Assembly: GCA_946122785.1 (NCBI GenBank)
Contig: CAMGYJ010000008.1
Location: 3,125,742-3,189,741, forward strand
DNA from: Linum tenue
Lineage: Eukaryota > Streptophyta > Magnoliopsida > Malpighiales > Linaceae
DNA length: 64,000 nt
Reading direction: 5' to 3'
Position 1 is the first letter of the stretch. The number at the start of each line of letters is the position of its first letter. This document shows, one piece after another, positions 47,570-59,239 of this stretch. A model generated the notes under the pieces. It ran no database searches and was not told where the DNA came from. It saw nothing but the letters and a program-made list of their open reading frames with translations. The position numbers were made by a program, and so were the translations under genes.

Positions 47570-48349
47570 ATGGCCAAAATACTGCTTAAACAATATTCTC
47601 TCCTCTCCATTCTCACCCTCTTCCTCTTCACCATTCTACTTTCCGAGGCTAGATCAATGTTGTCATCGCATCCTTTCTCGACGAAACTGTCGGCAAAAGC
47701 TATGGCGTTGAAGAATGAGAAGCTTGTTAGAGAGTGGTATAAGATCCAGCAGAACCTTCTCCCAACAACTCGAGTTATTGGGAGCAACTGGTTCTTGACA
47801 TGGTATCAGAGCCTAGAACCGAAAGGTCATGTGTTCGAATCTCCACGACCCCCAATATTAACCGTTGTCTTTCAAGCACATGGTATGGTGGGCCTGTGCA
47901 AACTTCAAGCCCATGGGTTGGCTTTCGTTTGAGGGGACGTGTTAGAGAGTGGTATAAGATCCAGCAGAACCTTCTCCCAACAACTCGAGTTATTGGGAGC
48001 AACTGGTTCTTGACAAAGCTGACCCACCTCCATTTCTACTACCACATCCACAACCTCCTTGCCGGCCCAAACGTTATGGCCCTGCATCTCAACGCTAAAG
48101 GCCCTCTACATTCGAACGACACGGTTATTCAACTTTGTGTTTACCACCGATAATGAGCACCGAGGAAGCACCATCACTGTGTTGGGACGCAACTCCATAT
48201 TTGCCCCCGGGATAAGGGAGATGCCGGTCATCGGCGGCACCGGAGTTTTCGGGTTCGCTCGTGGGAAGGTTCATCTCAAAACGCACTCCTATAATGCTAC
48301 AACCGGAAACGCGATCGTTAAGTGCGATATCTACGTCTTTCACTATTGA
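47570..48349 (+). pseudogene. dirigent gene 2, disrupted by a TRIM and an internal deletion
   Basis: Same start as its paralogues (ACCATGGCC) with signal peptide MAKILLKQYSLLSILTLFL… and the SSHPFSTKLSAKAMALKNEK stretch. A TRIM then splits the coding sequence at 47725-48015. Downstream, [14 protein letters not shown] resumes (with two extra residues). After GPLHSND, about 131 bp present in gene 3 is missing, removing FGRLTM…VASR and shifting the frame. The last part, [15 protein letters not shown] to KCDIYVFHY, survives in another frame to 48349. The promoter keeps a TATA box (CTATAAATAG near 47448) and a leader very like gene 3, so it may still be transcribed. It cannot make a normal dirigent protein. 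Confidence 0.9.
47725..48015 (+). mobile_element. TRIM retrotransposon, 291 bp, inside dirigent gene 2
   Basis: Two identical 76-bp LTRs (47725-47800 and 47940-48015), primer site TGGTATCAGAGCC directly after the left LTR, polypurine tract GAGGGGACG before the right one, and a perfect 5-bp target duplication AAGCT (47720-47724, 48016-48020). Same family as the TRIM at 11.4 kb. Identical LTRs mean a young insertion. Confidence 0.95.
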
Positions 48350-50490
48350 TTGACTTATTAATATCATCATTATGTTTTGACTTTTTTTTTAAATCGCATT
48401 ACACTGATCTATGGTGTCCATTCATGAATTTGTTATACTTCTCGTGTTAATTCAGTGCTTTAAATCACTTGCTCAAAATGATGTTCAATAGTAAAAGAAA
48501 TGGCAGTTATGTTACGTATATGTCGTGTCGTATTTCGTATTGCAAGTTAAAAGTTTCATATACTTTTTTTTTATGAATTGTTTTGGTTTACCAGTCCACC
48601 TATCACTTCAAAGTACTGCTGCACAACTGCTATCTTAGCTTCATTATTCTCTTCCAGTTCCATAAACCCTAGCTGCTATAACTAGTATAGATAAACATAG
48701 TAATTGTTTGAAGAAAGGTATGTCTTATTCCATACCGGTATAATTTTCAAGATGCTAACCACATTTATTGACTAAAGTCATTAATGAAAGTAAAAATAAA
48801 ATCCATGCAATAAAATCAACACTTATAAGTTTAATCAAACCATACTATTTGCTCACCACTGTCAAGAATTATTGCAAATTTTATTTAGAATTTCATGTGA
48901 TCACTCTGCCTCAACCATCTAAAGCACCGTCATCCCCACCAATTATAATGCATTTTTCTTCCTTAACTAAACATTTATTTTCACAATAGGTTGTTCCTAC
49001 TTTTTTTATTAGACGCCAATCTTTAATAGTAAAATGTTTAAAACACTAAATATTAGTAGAATTTTATGTCTCATGGACATTTTATCAGATTTCTTCTTTC
49101 CCCTGATGCAAACAACCAATAGACCAACATATAAATTTGATAATTTATAGATTGAAAACTTAATGAATAATTTGTAGGCATTGACTATTAGCCAATAAAT
49201 ACGTTTCTTCTTTCTTGTATATCTTCAAAATTTATTTTCAAAATTGGCTAGGAAACCATGGTGGTCAACTATGAAAATAATTAAACCTACCATGAATGTC
49301 ATTTTTTTTTATCTGTGGTGGTTTTATTTATAATTTATAAATCGTGAATTAGGTGGGGAGTATCATGATAGGAAGATTGGAAGCTTAGTTAAAGTCTAGT
49401 AAGGGAGGCGAGACCCACTTTCATAACAAACTAACAAAAAATTGATGGTGGGAAAACACGATTAGGAATTATTGCATAGATTGGGTACCATTATAGAAGA
49501 ATTAATAGTTCATGAATGCTATCATATATGATATATGATGCTAGATAACATACATTTTATTCCAAATATGTCAAAATGGATACTATTTTGTTAGTATAGT
49601 TAATTTGATGTTTAGTTAATATCAATTATAAAAAATGTAATATGAATAATTGAAAACTAATAACAAAGTGGTTATGAACCTTGCTTATACACCAAATTAT
49701 ATTAATAAACTAACAATATTATAAATTAGCTAAATGAATACAGTAAAACAAAACTGCTAATAATAATTTCAATAAATATGTAGAGATGAATTTTACAATG
49801 CTTTTATTTGAAAAAAATGTATGTATAGTACAAATTGAACTTATATTTTTAACGTTATAGTCAAATTCATTTTGTGTCTATACCTTTTCGTACAAATATT
49901 TTCTACTGCAAACTAAATTGTACTTTTAATGTCACTTTACAAATTTAGTTGTACATATATCTTCTCATAAAAATTCATTTATGACACAAACGGAACTGTC
50001 CTTTAACGTTATGGTATAGTTTGTATCGATATATTTTTGAACAAATTGAATTTATACTTTTAACATTGTAGCACTAATTCAAATTGTATTTGAAAACACT
50101 AATATAATAATATATGATTAGAAGGAAATAATTAGAAGTAATTTTGGACTTATATGACCAATATAAATTAAAACAAAAGCCCCATCCTCAGCGCAATACC
50201 CCGGAAAAACAGAGGCTTAGCCCATCTATTGCATTTGTTTATGGCCAATCCAAGTGAGAACCATTTGACCAAAACACCCATCCGTACTATGCGCAAGAGG
50301 CCGGAAAAGTGGAACTAATTGGCTTTTGATGGAGAACCTCCATAATAGAATGGGAGGGAGGAGATTTCGAGCCGAGAACACGAGACGAGGAAAGATTTGA
50401 GACAATGGATCGGACCTACTCCAAGTATGTCTATAGATGGGCTTTAACTAATTTAGCGCACATATAGGTATATCCAGGAACGGATCCCAT
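48350..50490. other. intergenic, no gene seen
   Basis: 3' flank of dirigent gene 2, then long AT-rich DNA. Short phrases such as CTTTTAAC and ATTGTAC recur at 49830-50100. No termini or coding sequence supported. Confidence 0.45.
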
Positions 50491-51451
50491 TAGGGCTGGG
50501 ATTCTAGACCAAGGGGAACCACGGTCTAAATCATATTGTATTGGTTGGTCTAGATCGTGAGACCAGAATTGTGGTTTGGTCTGGTTTGTTGTCTCCTATT
50601 TTAGTGTGTGGTCTGAAATGGTTTTGGACTACGATCTACCGCAGTAAACCGTAACAAACCGTGACACACTACCTACTAACTCATACCAAAATAAGTAAAT
50701 AACACTAAATTAAACCTCCATTTATCTATTTGAAGAACAAAGTTAGTTGATTCTTCGTCTAGTTGAGAGACAACAGATTGCCCAAATGATCGCTTATGCG
50801 TTCTCTCCTTATCAAAGAACCACACAAAAACCAGAAAGATTCATAAATAATATTCACCGATAATGTCTAGACTATGGAGTGGATAAAAACATAAACACTA
50901 GACAAAATTCATTCACAAGGAAAATTATTGAGAGATAAGCGGCCATCTTAGTGGTTCAAAATGACCTCGAAGTCATCAAGAAGGTGATCGATCGCTAGAA
51001 CCTTCAGACCACCGAGAGAGGGAGAGAAGCAGTAGCACAAAGAAGAAGAGGGAAACAAGACTATTTGATATGTGGTTTTTTTAATGGATACTCGATAGAG
51101 CCGTGGAGATTGGATAGAGAGTTTGAAAATTGAAAAAACCGACTTCTCTCCCCCATATATTTCTTCTCATTTTAATTACGATCACTAAATTTTTGTTTCA
51201 GTAGCATATTGGTTACTTGAATTTTTATTTTTTTAGATACAGGCGAAGGGTTGGAGGGCGAAAGAAGAGTGATTTTTTTTAACATGGCATGCTTGATTAA
51301 GACCATACCGGACCGCACCGCACAGGCGTGTTCTGATCTGGACCGTATAGTACATGGTTTGGTCCATGGTCTGTGTTCCAACCTCTCGATATGGACCACA
51401 GATCGTGTCTATGGTCTGGTCTGGTTCGGACCGCACCGTTTCCCACTCTTA
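50491..51451. mobile_element. hAT-type non-autonomous element, 961 bp
   Basis: Ends TAGGGCTGGGA (left) and complement of TAAGAGTGGGA (right). Subterminal GGTCTGGTCTGG/GGTCTAGACC-like words are present at both ends. The 8-bp flanks GATCCCAT (50483-50490) and GATCCCAA (51732-51739) agree at seven of eight, but only after removing a MITE inserted exactly at the right end. Confidence 0.7.
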
Positions 51452-51728
51452 TGGGTCATTTGGATCCAGGTTTTTAATTTGTGGAACTTTGGCTCAAATC
51501 ACTGGTTTAAAAACCTAGGTTTTTAATTTGTGGGATTTGTGTGGGATTTTAAAATAGCTAATCACCATCAGCTATTTCATAATCCCACAATTGTGGGTTT
51601 CTGAAATCTCTAATATTTAAAATCTCTTATCATATAATTGCTTTCCAAACAAGTGATTTTAATAAAATCCCAGATTATGTAGGATTGTGCCCAAATCCCA
51701 CACCCAAAACCTGCATCCAAATGACCCC
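51452..51728. mobile_element. Tourist-like MITE, 277 bp, nested at the hAT end
   Basis: Ends GGGTCATTTGGATCCAGG and complement of GGGGTCATTTGGATGCAGG, with target duplication TTA on each side (51449-51451, 51729-51731). The left TTA is also the terminal TTA of the hAT element. Confidence 0.85.
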
Positions 51729-51863
51729 TTAGATCCCAATCCCATGCATAACTTTGTGACGAGTAACCATTCATAACACAATCCCAATCCGCCACATCAG
51801 CGCCCTTCTCTCTCCTGGAAACCCTTTTTTTTTCCCTTAATTATAATAGACGATTTCTCGCTC

Positions 51864-52327
51864 GTTTTAAGTCGGAATTCAATTTTTTTTTTCACAGTTA
51901 GATCAGATAAATTGTGCTCTTCAAAATGATATCCACCTTGATATACTTTTATACAAAAAAAATTGAGTCATTTTATTTTACCAGTCTATACCATATGGTA
52001 TTGACTGGTATTAAATAAGAGCATACCATATGATATGAAAAATATCACTCCATACCAGGTGGTATAGTATGGTATGGAGTTGGTAATGAGAGGTATGAAA
52101 TTTTTTCACCTAGAAATTTTTAGATCTCATATATCATGATTAACTCATTTCTTCTGTGCAAAAATTTCTAAAAACAACTTAAAATGAAGGAGATATCATA
52201 TGGTATGGAGTTGGTAACGAGAGGCATAAAAAATTATCAAAAATATTGAAAATGGGTCTCATTTTGTAGAGCACAATGAACTCGTTCCATCTGTGAAAAA
52301 AAAAAAATTGAAATCCAAGTAAGAATG
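51864..52327. repeat. degenerate foldback repeat
   Basis: Left arm 51864-51936 and right arm 52251-52327 are inverted (AATTGTGCTCTTCAAAATGA against its complement TCATTTTGTAGAGCACAAT). The centre holds several palindromic TACCATATGGTAT-like words. No protein. Confidence 0.6.
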
Positions 52328-53880
52328 AAGAAGATATGATTCGATTAACAAAACTAGAAAAAAATAAAATGTCTTTAATTCTTCCACTGTTAAACCTACA
52401 ACCACTTAAAATGAAATGTCCAAATTTAATTACTTACAATTATGCACGCTAAGTTTATACTTTATACACCTTATCCAGAGCCGATATATCCTCCAGCAAT
52501 GTCTTAGGTAATGTTTTCATCATACCTCTATGGGGGGGAAAAGTGTCTTATTATAAGTTTCGGTTGTTGTGTTTGATCAATTTTTCCTTATTTTATTTGC
52601 AAGCAGGTCGATCTATTTCTTCCTATGGTCTATATAGACACAGAGGTTGGTCATTTTAACCAAATTCATGGTTGTGGTTGATTTTTTTCATGGCTCCTTG
52701 TCCGAATTACATCCCATCGATAAGTTCTTCATCAAGAAAAACTTGATTTATAAGCTTAGAACTTCTTTTATAATTTCCATTCATATGTTTCACATCGTCA
52801 TGGACTATCATCACTGAAGGGATGAGATACGGTCACTTTTACTAAGGTCTCATAGCCCACTTTGTAGCCATTGAATACGTTCTCTCTTATCTCTCTCTTA
52901 TCTTTGTCAAATTGATAGTTAAGATTAAACGAAATGTATTGTTGTAATGAAAAATTAACCACATAATTACCTTTTTCATTTTCTATATAATTCATTTTCA
53001 TTAACAAAAAAAGCCCCACTCTCCTCTCCTCTCATGTCTTCTCCCTCCTCTCTACCCTCTCTCTTCACTCCCACCCAAAACCCTAGCCACCGTCGCCGTC
53101 TCCCTCCATTTCTCCATGTCGCCACCACCGTCTCTCCATGCCGCCGCTGCCACCTCAGTCTCCACCTCCTGCTGCCTTCGACCATGGGGCCGCCTCCACC
53201 TCACGCTGCATCCGACAATGGAGCCGCCTCCACTTCTTGCTACCACCGCCACCCACCACCACCATCGCTTCTGCCTCCCACCACGCCTCTCCCATGCCTT
53301 CCCTTTTCCTCATCCCCTGTTTTCTTTTTTCAGATCTGGGATTTTTCAGATTCCATATCTAGTTTTCTTGTGTTATTCTCTAGTGGTACGCTACCACTGG
53401 TAGCGCTATCCGTGATACTAGTACGCTACCACTACCACTGGTAGTGTACCAACAGGACACTGACGGAGTGATACTTTTTTGCAGGTGGTCGGAGCGAGTC
53501 TGATTGAAGGATTTCACCGAAAAAAAGTATGCTGATAGGAGAAGGCCGTTGGAAAAGGAAGAAAAAGATAAAGAGAGATATAAGTGTATTAATTGTAGGA
53601 TTTAAATATTAAAAAACATGTATTTAATATGGGTTTTTAATTCCTAATGTGTAATTAATACAAAAATAATTAATAAATTCTTTTTTTTCATATCCAAATC
53701 GCCCTTGATTGTGAATCTCACAACCCGTTAGGAAAAATGACCGTATCCAACCCACATCCCTGACATCAACTACTGATCATTGATAAACCATCTTCCCTTT
53801 GGAACTCAGGGATTCACCTAATCCGCCATATCAGCATCTTCCCTACGTCGACTAGAATAAAAATAAACATGTTTGATCGT
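52328..53880. other. intergenic with a C-rich low-complexity block
   Basis: AT-rich except for a C-rich, CCACC/CCGCC-repeating block at 53020-53330, open in several frames on both strands. That is a low-complexity signature, not a gene. At 53378-53450, small inverted words (GGTAGCGCTACC-like, CCACTGGTAG) recur. Confidence 0.45.
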
Positions 53881-54190
53881 TAGTGAGTCAGTAATCTAGA
53901 CAATGTGGACAAAAGAAATTAATAAAAATTTAATAATCAGGGGTGAAAATTATTCAAGCTCAATATATGGTCAATATTTTTTTTGTCATATGATCAAGAT
54001 TTCATTTGATAGTGTGTACAATGATGATATAAGTGTCGAGAATCATTTCACCTTAATAACTCAAGTTGTGTAAGAGGTGCAAGATAAACTTTAAATTATT
54101 ATCTTATACGCCCCCTCGAATGAAAGTTCAATGGGTTTGGACATAGACACATCATACCTTGAGTATTCCCCGAACGTTAATATGTAATTT
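53881..54190 (+). repeat. dispersed repeat copy 1 (about 310 bp)
   Basis: Matches 57667-57995 at a diverged level: GGACAAAAGAAATTAATAAAAA, CAAGCTCAATATATGGTCAATA, TATACGCC…GAATGAAAG and GGGTTTGGACATA are shared in order. The two copies flank dirigent gene 3. Confidence 0.75.
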
Positions 54191-55227
54191 GGTGGCAGGT
54201 GGTGGTGTTGGAATTGATGGCAACCGCAGTGGTAGTGAAAAGTATTAAATAAAAACTTTTTTGAAACATTTATTATTTGATGAACAATAAAAAAATAGTA
54301 AAGTTATGAAAATATATTTTTTTTAAAAACTTATAACAATTCATGCTAATAATTAAACATCCAAGTCCAACTGAATTATACATTTTTTGAATTCAAGTAT
54401 TAATTAAAGCACAAGCATATACATTTTAGCTAAGTTATATAAGAAAGAGAATCTACCAAATATGAAACGGAAGAAAAAAAAAGTGACCATGGCAAACACT
54501 GTTTGAGACTTGACTATCCTTATACCAGACTCTACTATTGCCAAACTCACATACAGGTTGGATCCGTGACAAGTTCACAACTAGCATATTAATTATGATT
54601 AATTAAAACATAAAAAAGGTGGTCAATCACCACATATAAAGTATAAACTATAAACAACCGGGGAATCAGCCAATTAATTGATCATAAACGGACAAATGGA
54701 AACAGAGAAGAAAGTCGGAAGAAAAAAAAAAAACCAAAATAGATATTTCCTTTCCAATTGGTGGATATCATATGATGGAAAGCCACAATTTGGATTACGG
54801 GAATAATGGCAAGTTGATTACAATTTTCATCCCGTGCTGCTTTGATTAACGACATAATAATAACAAATAGCAATAAAAATATTTGAGCATTTCTCCTTGA
54901 TCGTAAAAGTCCTTTTATTTATTAATTAAGGACCTCTCAATAGATTAACTAGCCGGCGATCGAAACCAAAGATAAAAAAAAAAACCCCAAATCCATGCAT
55001 ACAAGAACTTTAGACGGCGACGACAAAATTAAGCGGCATTGGGGTTTGCTATTTCTAAATTCAACCATCTAGTATCCTGCCAGCTGCCTGCCCATTTCGA
55101 TAAATAGATCGAGGAAATCAATACTTCATGTCCAAGCATCCGAAAATAGAAAACTTTCATTCTGAAACTTCTTTCAAGTCATTCTTAATTTCACCGATCA
55201 TTTCCGTACGTACACAGCTGCGCTACC
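54191..55227 (+). promoter_or_regulatory. upstream region of dirigent gene 3
   Basis: Holds blocks shared with dirigent gene 1 (about 54790-54890, 54990-55020) and a TATA-like GATAAATAG near 55100. The leader from about 55145, CATTCTGAAACTTCTTTCAA…, is nearly the same as that of gene 2. Confidence 0.5.
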
Positions 55228-55842
55228 ATGGCCAAAGTGCTGCTGAAACAATATTATTCCCTCCTCTCCATTTTCCTCTTCGCCATTCTCTTTTCCGAGG
55301 CTAGATTGATCATATCATCGCATCCTTTCTCGACGAAACTGTCGGCAAAAGCTATGGCGCCGAAGAATGAGAAGCTGACCCATAACCATTTCTACTACCA
55401 TAACCTCCTCGCCGGCCCTAACGTTACGGCCCTGCCTCTCAACCCGAAAGGCCCTCTAGATTTCAGCGACCCGGCCGATTTGTTTGGGCGGTTAACCATG
55501 GTGGACAACCCTTTGACGTTGGACCCAGAGCTCAACTCCACCACGGTTGGGAGCGCTCAGGGGCTATACGGTGTCGCTTCCAGGAGCGAGGTGGCTTTTG
55601 TGCAGTTATTCAACTTTGTGTTTACCGCGGATGGCGGCGAGTACCGCGGCAGCACCGTCACTGACTCACTGTGTTGGGACACAACTCCATATTTGCCGAC
55701 GGGACAAGGGAGATGCCGGTCGTCGGCGGGCACCGGAGTGTTCGGCTTCGCACGTGGAAAGGTTCATCTCAAAACGTATTCCTTTAATACCACGACCGGA
55801 AACGCGATCGTGGAGTGTGACATCTACGCTTTTCACTATTGA
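55228..55842 (+). CDS. dirigent protein 3, full length but with a compensated double frameshift
   Basis: Intronless, 204 residues, with signal peptide MAKVLLKQYYSLLSIFLFAILF and the same motifs as dirigent gene 1: [53 protein letters not shown]. Then an 8-bp insertion (GACTCACT, 55663-55670) shifts the frame and one extra G in the GGCGGG run near 55728-55730 restores it. Residues about 146-167 therefore read in the wrong frame, replacing the conserved GRNP…REMPVVG stretch; [10 protein letters not shown] and the ECDIYAFHY end are normal. No stop arises, so a full-length protein is predicted, but this stretch lines the ligand pocket in known dirigent structures, so normal activity is doubtful. 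It may be an early pseudogene or a sequencing artefact. Confidence 0.85.
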   Translation: MAKVLLKQYYSLLSIFLFAILFSEARLIISSHPFSTKLSAKAMAPKNEKLTHNHFYYHNLLAGPNVTALPLNPKGPLDFSDPADLFGRLTMVDNPLTLDPELNSTTVGSAQGLYGVASRSEVAFVQLFNFVFTADGGEYRGSTVTDSLCWDTTPYLPTGQGRCRSSAGTGVFGFARGKVHLKTYSFNTTTGNAIVECDIYAFHY

Positions 55843-57206
55843 TTCACTTACCATTATTATTATTACTACTATCATTATGTTTGACTCTTTTTTTCTTCTT
55901 CCATTGCATTGGTTGGCTACGATATTCATTTAGTTTGTTTTATTCTGATGTTACTTTTCAGTGCTTTTAATGTCTGGAGTGGTGTTAAGGATTGAAAAAG
56001 TTGGCTCCACATGTATCTGTTTGCTTTTTATTAAGGGTTAAAAGTTCAATGTTATTAATATGCAAAGTTATCAGATGTATTTTATAATGTTGGGATTTTT
56101 AATGGTTGTGAATGGAGGGAAAGATTTAAGAGAATTTTTTTAAGTACCATGTTGGTAGGTTGTGGGAAGGCGTGGTCTCGATCGAATTCGATCGATTTGA
56201 TGTAATATGTGGTTAATCGGTTAAATTGGTTTGTGTAACCAAATGGACAAAACCAAACCAAGTTGAACCAAATCGAACCGAACTTATATGGCGGTTGGAG
56301 TGAACCAACCGATCCAACTTCCATAGGCCGAACCGCAATGCAATGATTGAGAACTTTGAACCAACCAATGCAATGGTTGGGGTGTAACCACCCATACGAA
56401 GAGTTGCCTCCCTTCGTAAGCACCCCTTCATTCTCTATAAATAGCACCTAATTAACCCCTCTGGTTTTTAGGGACGATTTTTTTCCCATACCAAAACCCT
56501 GCCAAAATCAAAAAGTGATTTTTCTGCATTGTTTTTCAAAAGAAAAAATCTAGTCAAGTGTGGTTTTCGCCGGTTCGATGGTTTCGGGGTTTGAGGTACC
56601 GCGCTACGCCGGAAAAAGGTACGTCCTTTCTATCCTGGGAGGAACCATTTCATAACCTTGGGTACTAGAGGGGAATAAGATTCCTTAAGGAGAGACAGTG
56701 AATTTTGTCGACTAGCTAGGACGTCATACGCTTTGCATATGTATTTGCATGATTTCGTAATCTTATATATTTCTTGTATTGATTACATTACATGATCTTA
56801 ATTTGTTACTTGTTTTACAAAGAAATAGTATACGTGAACAATTTTCGCAATATTTTAATCAAATCTTATCTTATGAGGAGAAAAAAGAGGGAATAATTTG
56901 CCTGATGTATGAGGTATAAACACCTTCAACAAAGTGGTAGAAGAATGTGGTCTAGAGGATCTGGATTACTATGATAACACTTTTACATAGGAGAATAATC
57001 ATCAAGATGAGACAATTTGTTTAAATAGAATGCTAGTTACAGAATCCTAGTCGAACCTATATATTTCTCTATAAAATACTATCAAAAGGTGTTGGCTAAC
57101 ACCTAACATATTAAAAAAAAAGGTGAGGAATGAATATCTTTCGTGTCTCAACTAGAATGGCCAACACATTTAGGGGCCGTCTCAACTAGAATGGCAGCAC
57201 ATTTTA
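55843..57206. other. 3' flank of dirigent gene 3 and intergenic region
   Basis: 56150-56420 is rich in AACCG/CGGTT words like the ends of some hAT elements, without pairing termini. A phrase TCTCAACTAGAATGGC is duplicated near 57147 and 57180. No gene is supported. Confidence 0.4.
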
Positions 57207-57665
57207 GGGATCGTTTGGAGAATATGAGTTTAAATCTATAGATTGTCAACACTCTAAAGATTTTAATTCTTCGGATTGTTGAAAATATATTTTAAAATGT
57301 TTATTGTTTGTTAACTGTGATTATTAACATTCAATGAAAACAAAAATAAAAAATTTATATTAAATAACATGTTTATCCTTAATAGAAATTTAGAGTAGTT
57401 CGAGAAATATTAAAAACTTTGTTAGTAAATATATTTAATATGATAAATAAATAAACGAAAGAGAAAAAGTAGAAGAAAAAAAATCTCACAAATCAAGATA
57501 TAGAATCTCTCTGATTATGAGAGATTTGATATCCATAGATTTTAGAGATTTGAAATCTCTACATCTAAAATTCACAATACAAAAATCAACAAAAAAACAT
57601 AACTTTCTACAAAATCTACGGTTTCAATAAATCCACGCCTTAAATCTCGTTCTCCAAACGACCCC
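57207..57665. mobile_element. Tourist-like MITE, 459 bp
   Basis: Ends GGGATCGTTTGGAGAA and complement of GGGGTCGTTTGGAGAA, with target duplication TTA (57204-57206, 57666-57668). Inner words AATCTATAGATT / AATCTCT occur in both orientations. Non-coding. Confidence 0.88.
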
Positions 57666-57666
57666 T

Positions 57667-57995
57667 TAATAATTAGTGAACCTACAATCTCGATGATGCG
57701 GACAAAAGAAATTAATAAAAAGTTAAGAATAGGGATTGGTGAAATTATTTCAAGCTCAATATATGGTCAATAACTTCTTTTTTTTTACATATGATCAAGA
57801 TTTTATTTGATAGTGCGTATAATAATTATATAAGCATAAAAAATTATTTCACTATTATAATAACTCAAGTTATTGAAGAATTCCAAAATTAATTTTAAAT
57901 TATTATATTATACGCCTCTTTGAATGAAAGTTTAATGGGTTTGGACATAAACACATTATACCTTGAGCATCTGTTGAACGTTCATATGTAACGCA
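57667..57995 (+). repeat. dispersed repeat copy 2
   Basis: Diverged copy of 53881-54190, starting directly at the right edge of the Tourist-like MITE. Confidence 0.75.
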
Positions 57996-58308
57996 TTGAC
58001 AATGATGTCAACCGTTATAGCATTAGCGCGTTGTCAAGTTTTCCTAACAAAAATCATCATAATTGTTGAACAAATATCCAAAATCTCGCGAGATTTAACG
58101 CTATGCAAATATGAAACTATATCTAAACAAGTATCATTAATGACTTGGGTATGCAGATGTAATTTGCCACTCATCAACTCACTCATTCAAGCTCAACTCT
58201 AGAAAAATGGGAGTTCATATCTGTTTGACTAATTACTAATTAATACATTAACTTCAACAAGTTCATATCTCCATAAACCCCACACGGCCACACTCACAAC
58301 CACAAACG

Positions 58309-58310
<2 letters not shown>

Positions 58311-58362
<52 letters not shown>
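58311..58362. repeat. (TA)n microsatellite
   Basis: About 50 bp of uninterrupted TA dinucleotides, followed by TTTATA repeats to about 58380. Confidence 0.95.
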
Positions 58363-58372
<10 letters not shown>

Positions 58373-58499
58373 TTATATTCCACAAAAAATCTAATTTATG
58401 TGTTTAGGACATGTCTATACATTCTTGTAGCAAAAGCCTGAGGAAATAAATAACTATCATTTATAGATTTCTTATCAGTCTCACTTCAGCAGCGTCACA

Positions 58500-58885
58500 C
58501 CGCTTCTAAGCCGAAAACGCCTTGTATTTGTTTTCCTCTGGGTGTAGCAGACAAGAAAGCAACACAGTTACCTATACTAATCAAGTGTGTTCATGTCATT
58601 TTTAGTCGATGACAATAAAGCAGAAAGAACCATCACATTTCCAAGTAAGTTGATTTCTTGTGTTATCTTTCTCTTTATCTGCAACAAGCAAATAATGCCA
58701 TTGTTTGGTTTCCCTTCATATACATGCAAACAATACTTTGGAGTTGTTATAGATTGTCATCATTGTATATAGATTTGGGGGGCAATTAGGTCGGCAAGGC
58801 CCATTTGTTACATGGTCTTTTACCTGAGGCGCAAGTATTCACCTCCTATACAAAGAATCAATTGTGTATCTCTTTGCCCACTTGA
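58500..58885 (+). pseudogene. decayed copy of the MUB last exon and 3' flank
   Basis: Matches 33890-34300: the end of intron 2 (GTATTTGTTTTC…GTAGCAG), the last exon from 58551 and the 3' flank (GCAACAAGCAAATAATG…CTTTTACCTGAGGCGCAAGT). The exon reads DKKATQLPILIKCVHVIF and runs on to FSR before a stop. The CaaX Cys is replaced by His and the ending is wrong for prenylation. No first or second exon nearby. Confidence 0.85.
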
Positions 58886-59239
58886 CATATGGATTATGTA
58901 CACTTAGCCGAAAAATTTGACGAAATTAGTGATCTGTCATCGCTGTTAATAAATATTCAACTTGTAAATGATGCTTCATTGTTTACAGTTAGGTTGGTTT
59001 CAGCCCCAATTCCAACTTCTTCAACTACGGAATAGGTTGAACTAATTGCTGCTGGAATCCAATCAAATTAGCACAACCCTTTTATTTAACCATCATTATT
59101 AAAACAAAAAACATAGTGCAACACAACCGCCACCTTCTGATTTTGATTGCAACTGATATAGGGATTAATGGAGACAAAATATTAGTCATTTTCTTTTTTC
59201 GTTAATAATTTTGTAACTCTCTTCTTAATTAAAATACAA

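Noticed and set aside
53034..53444. Overlapping Pro/Ser-rich frames on both strands
   Set aside because: C-rich low-complexity DNA open in all frames; no conserved domain.
58311..58380. TA run as a promoter or matrix-attachment site
   Set aside because: A plain microsatellite; nothing else supports a function.
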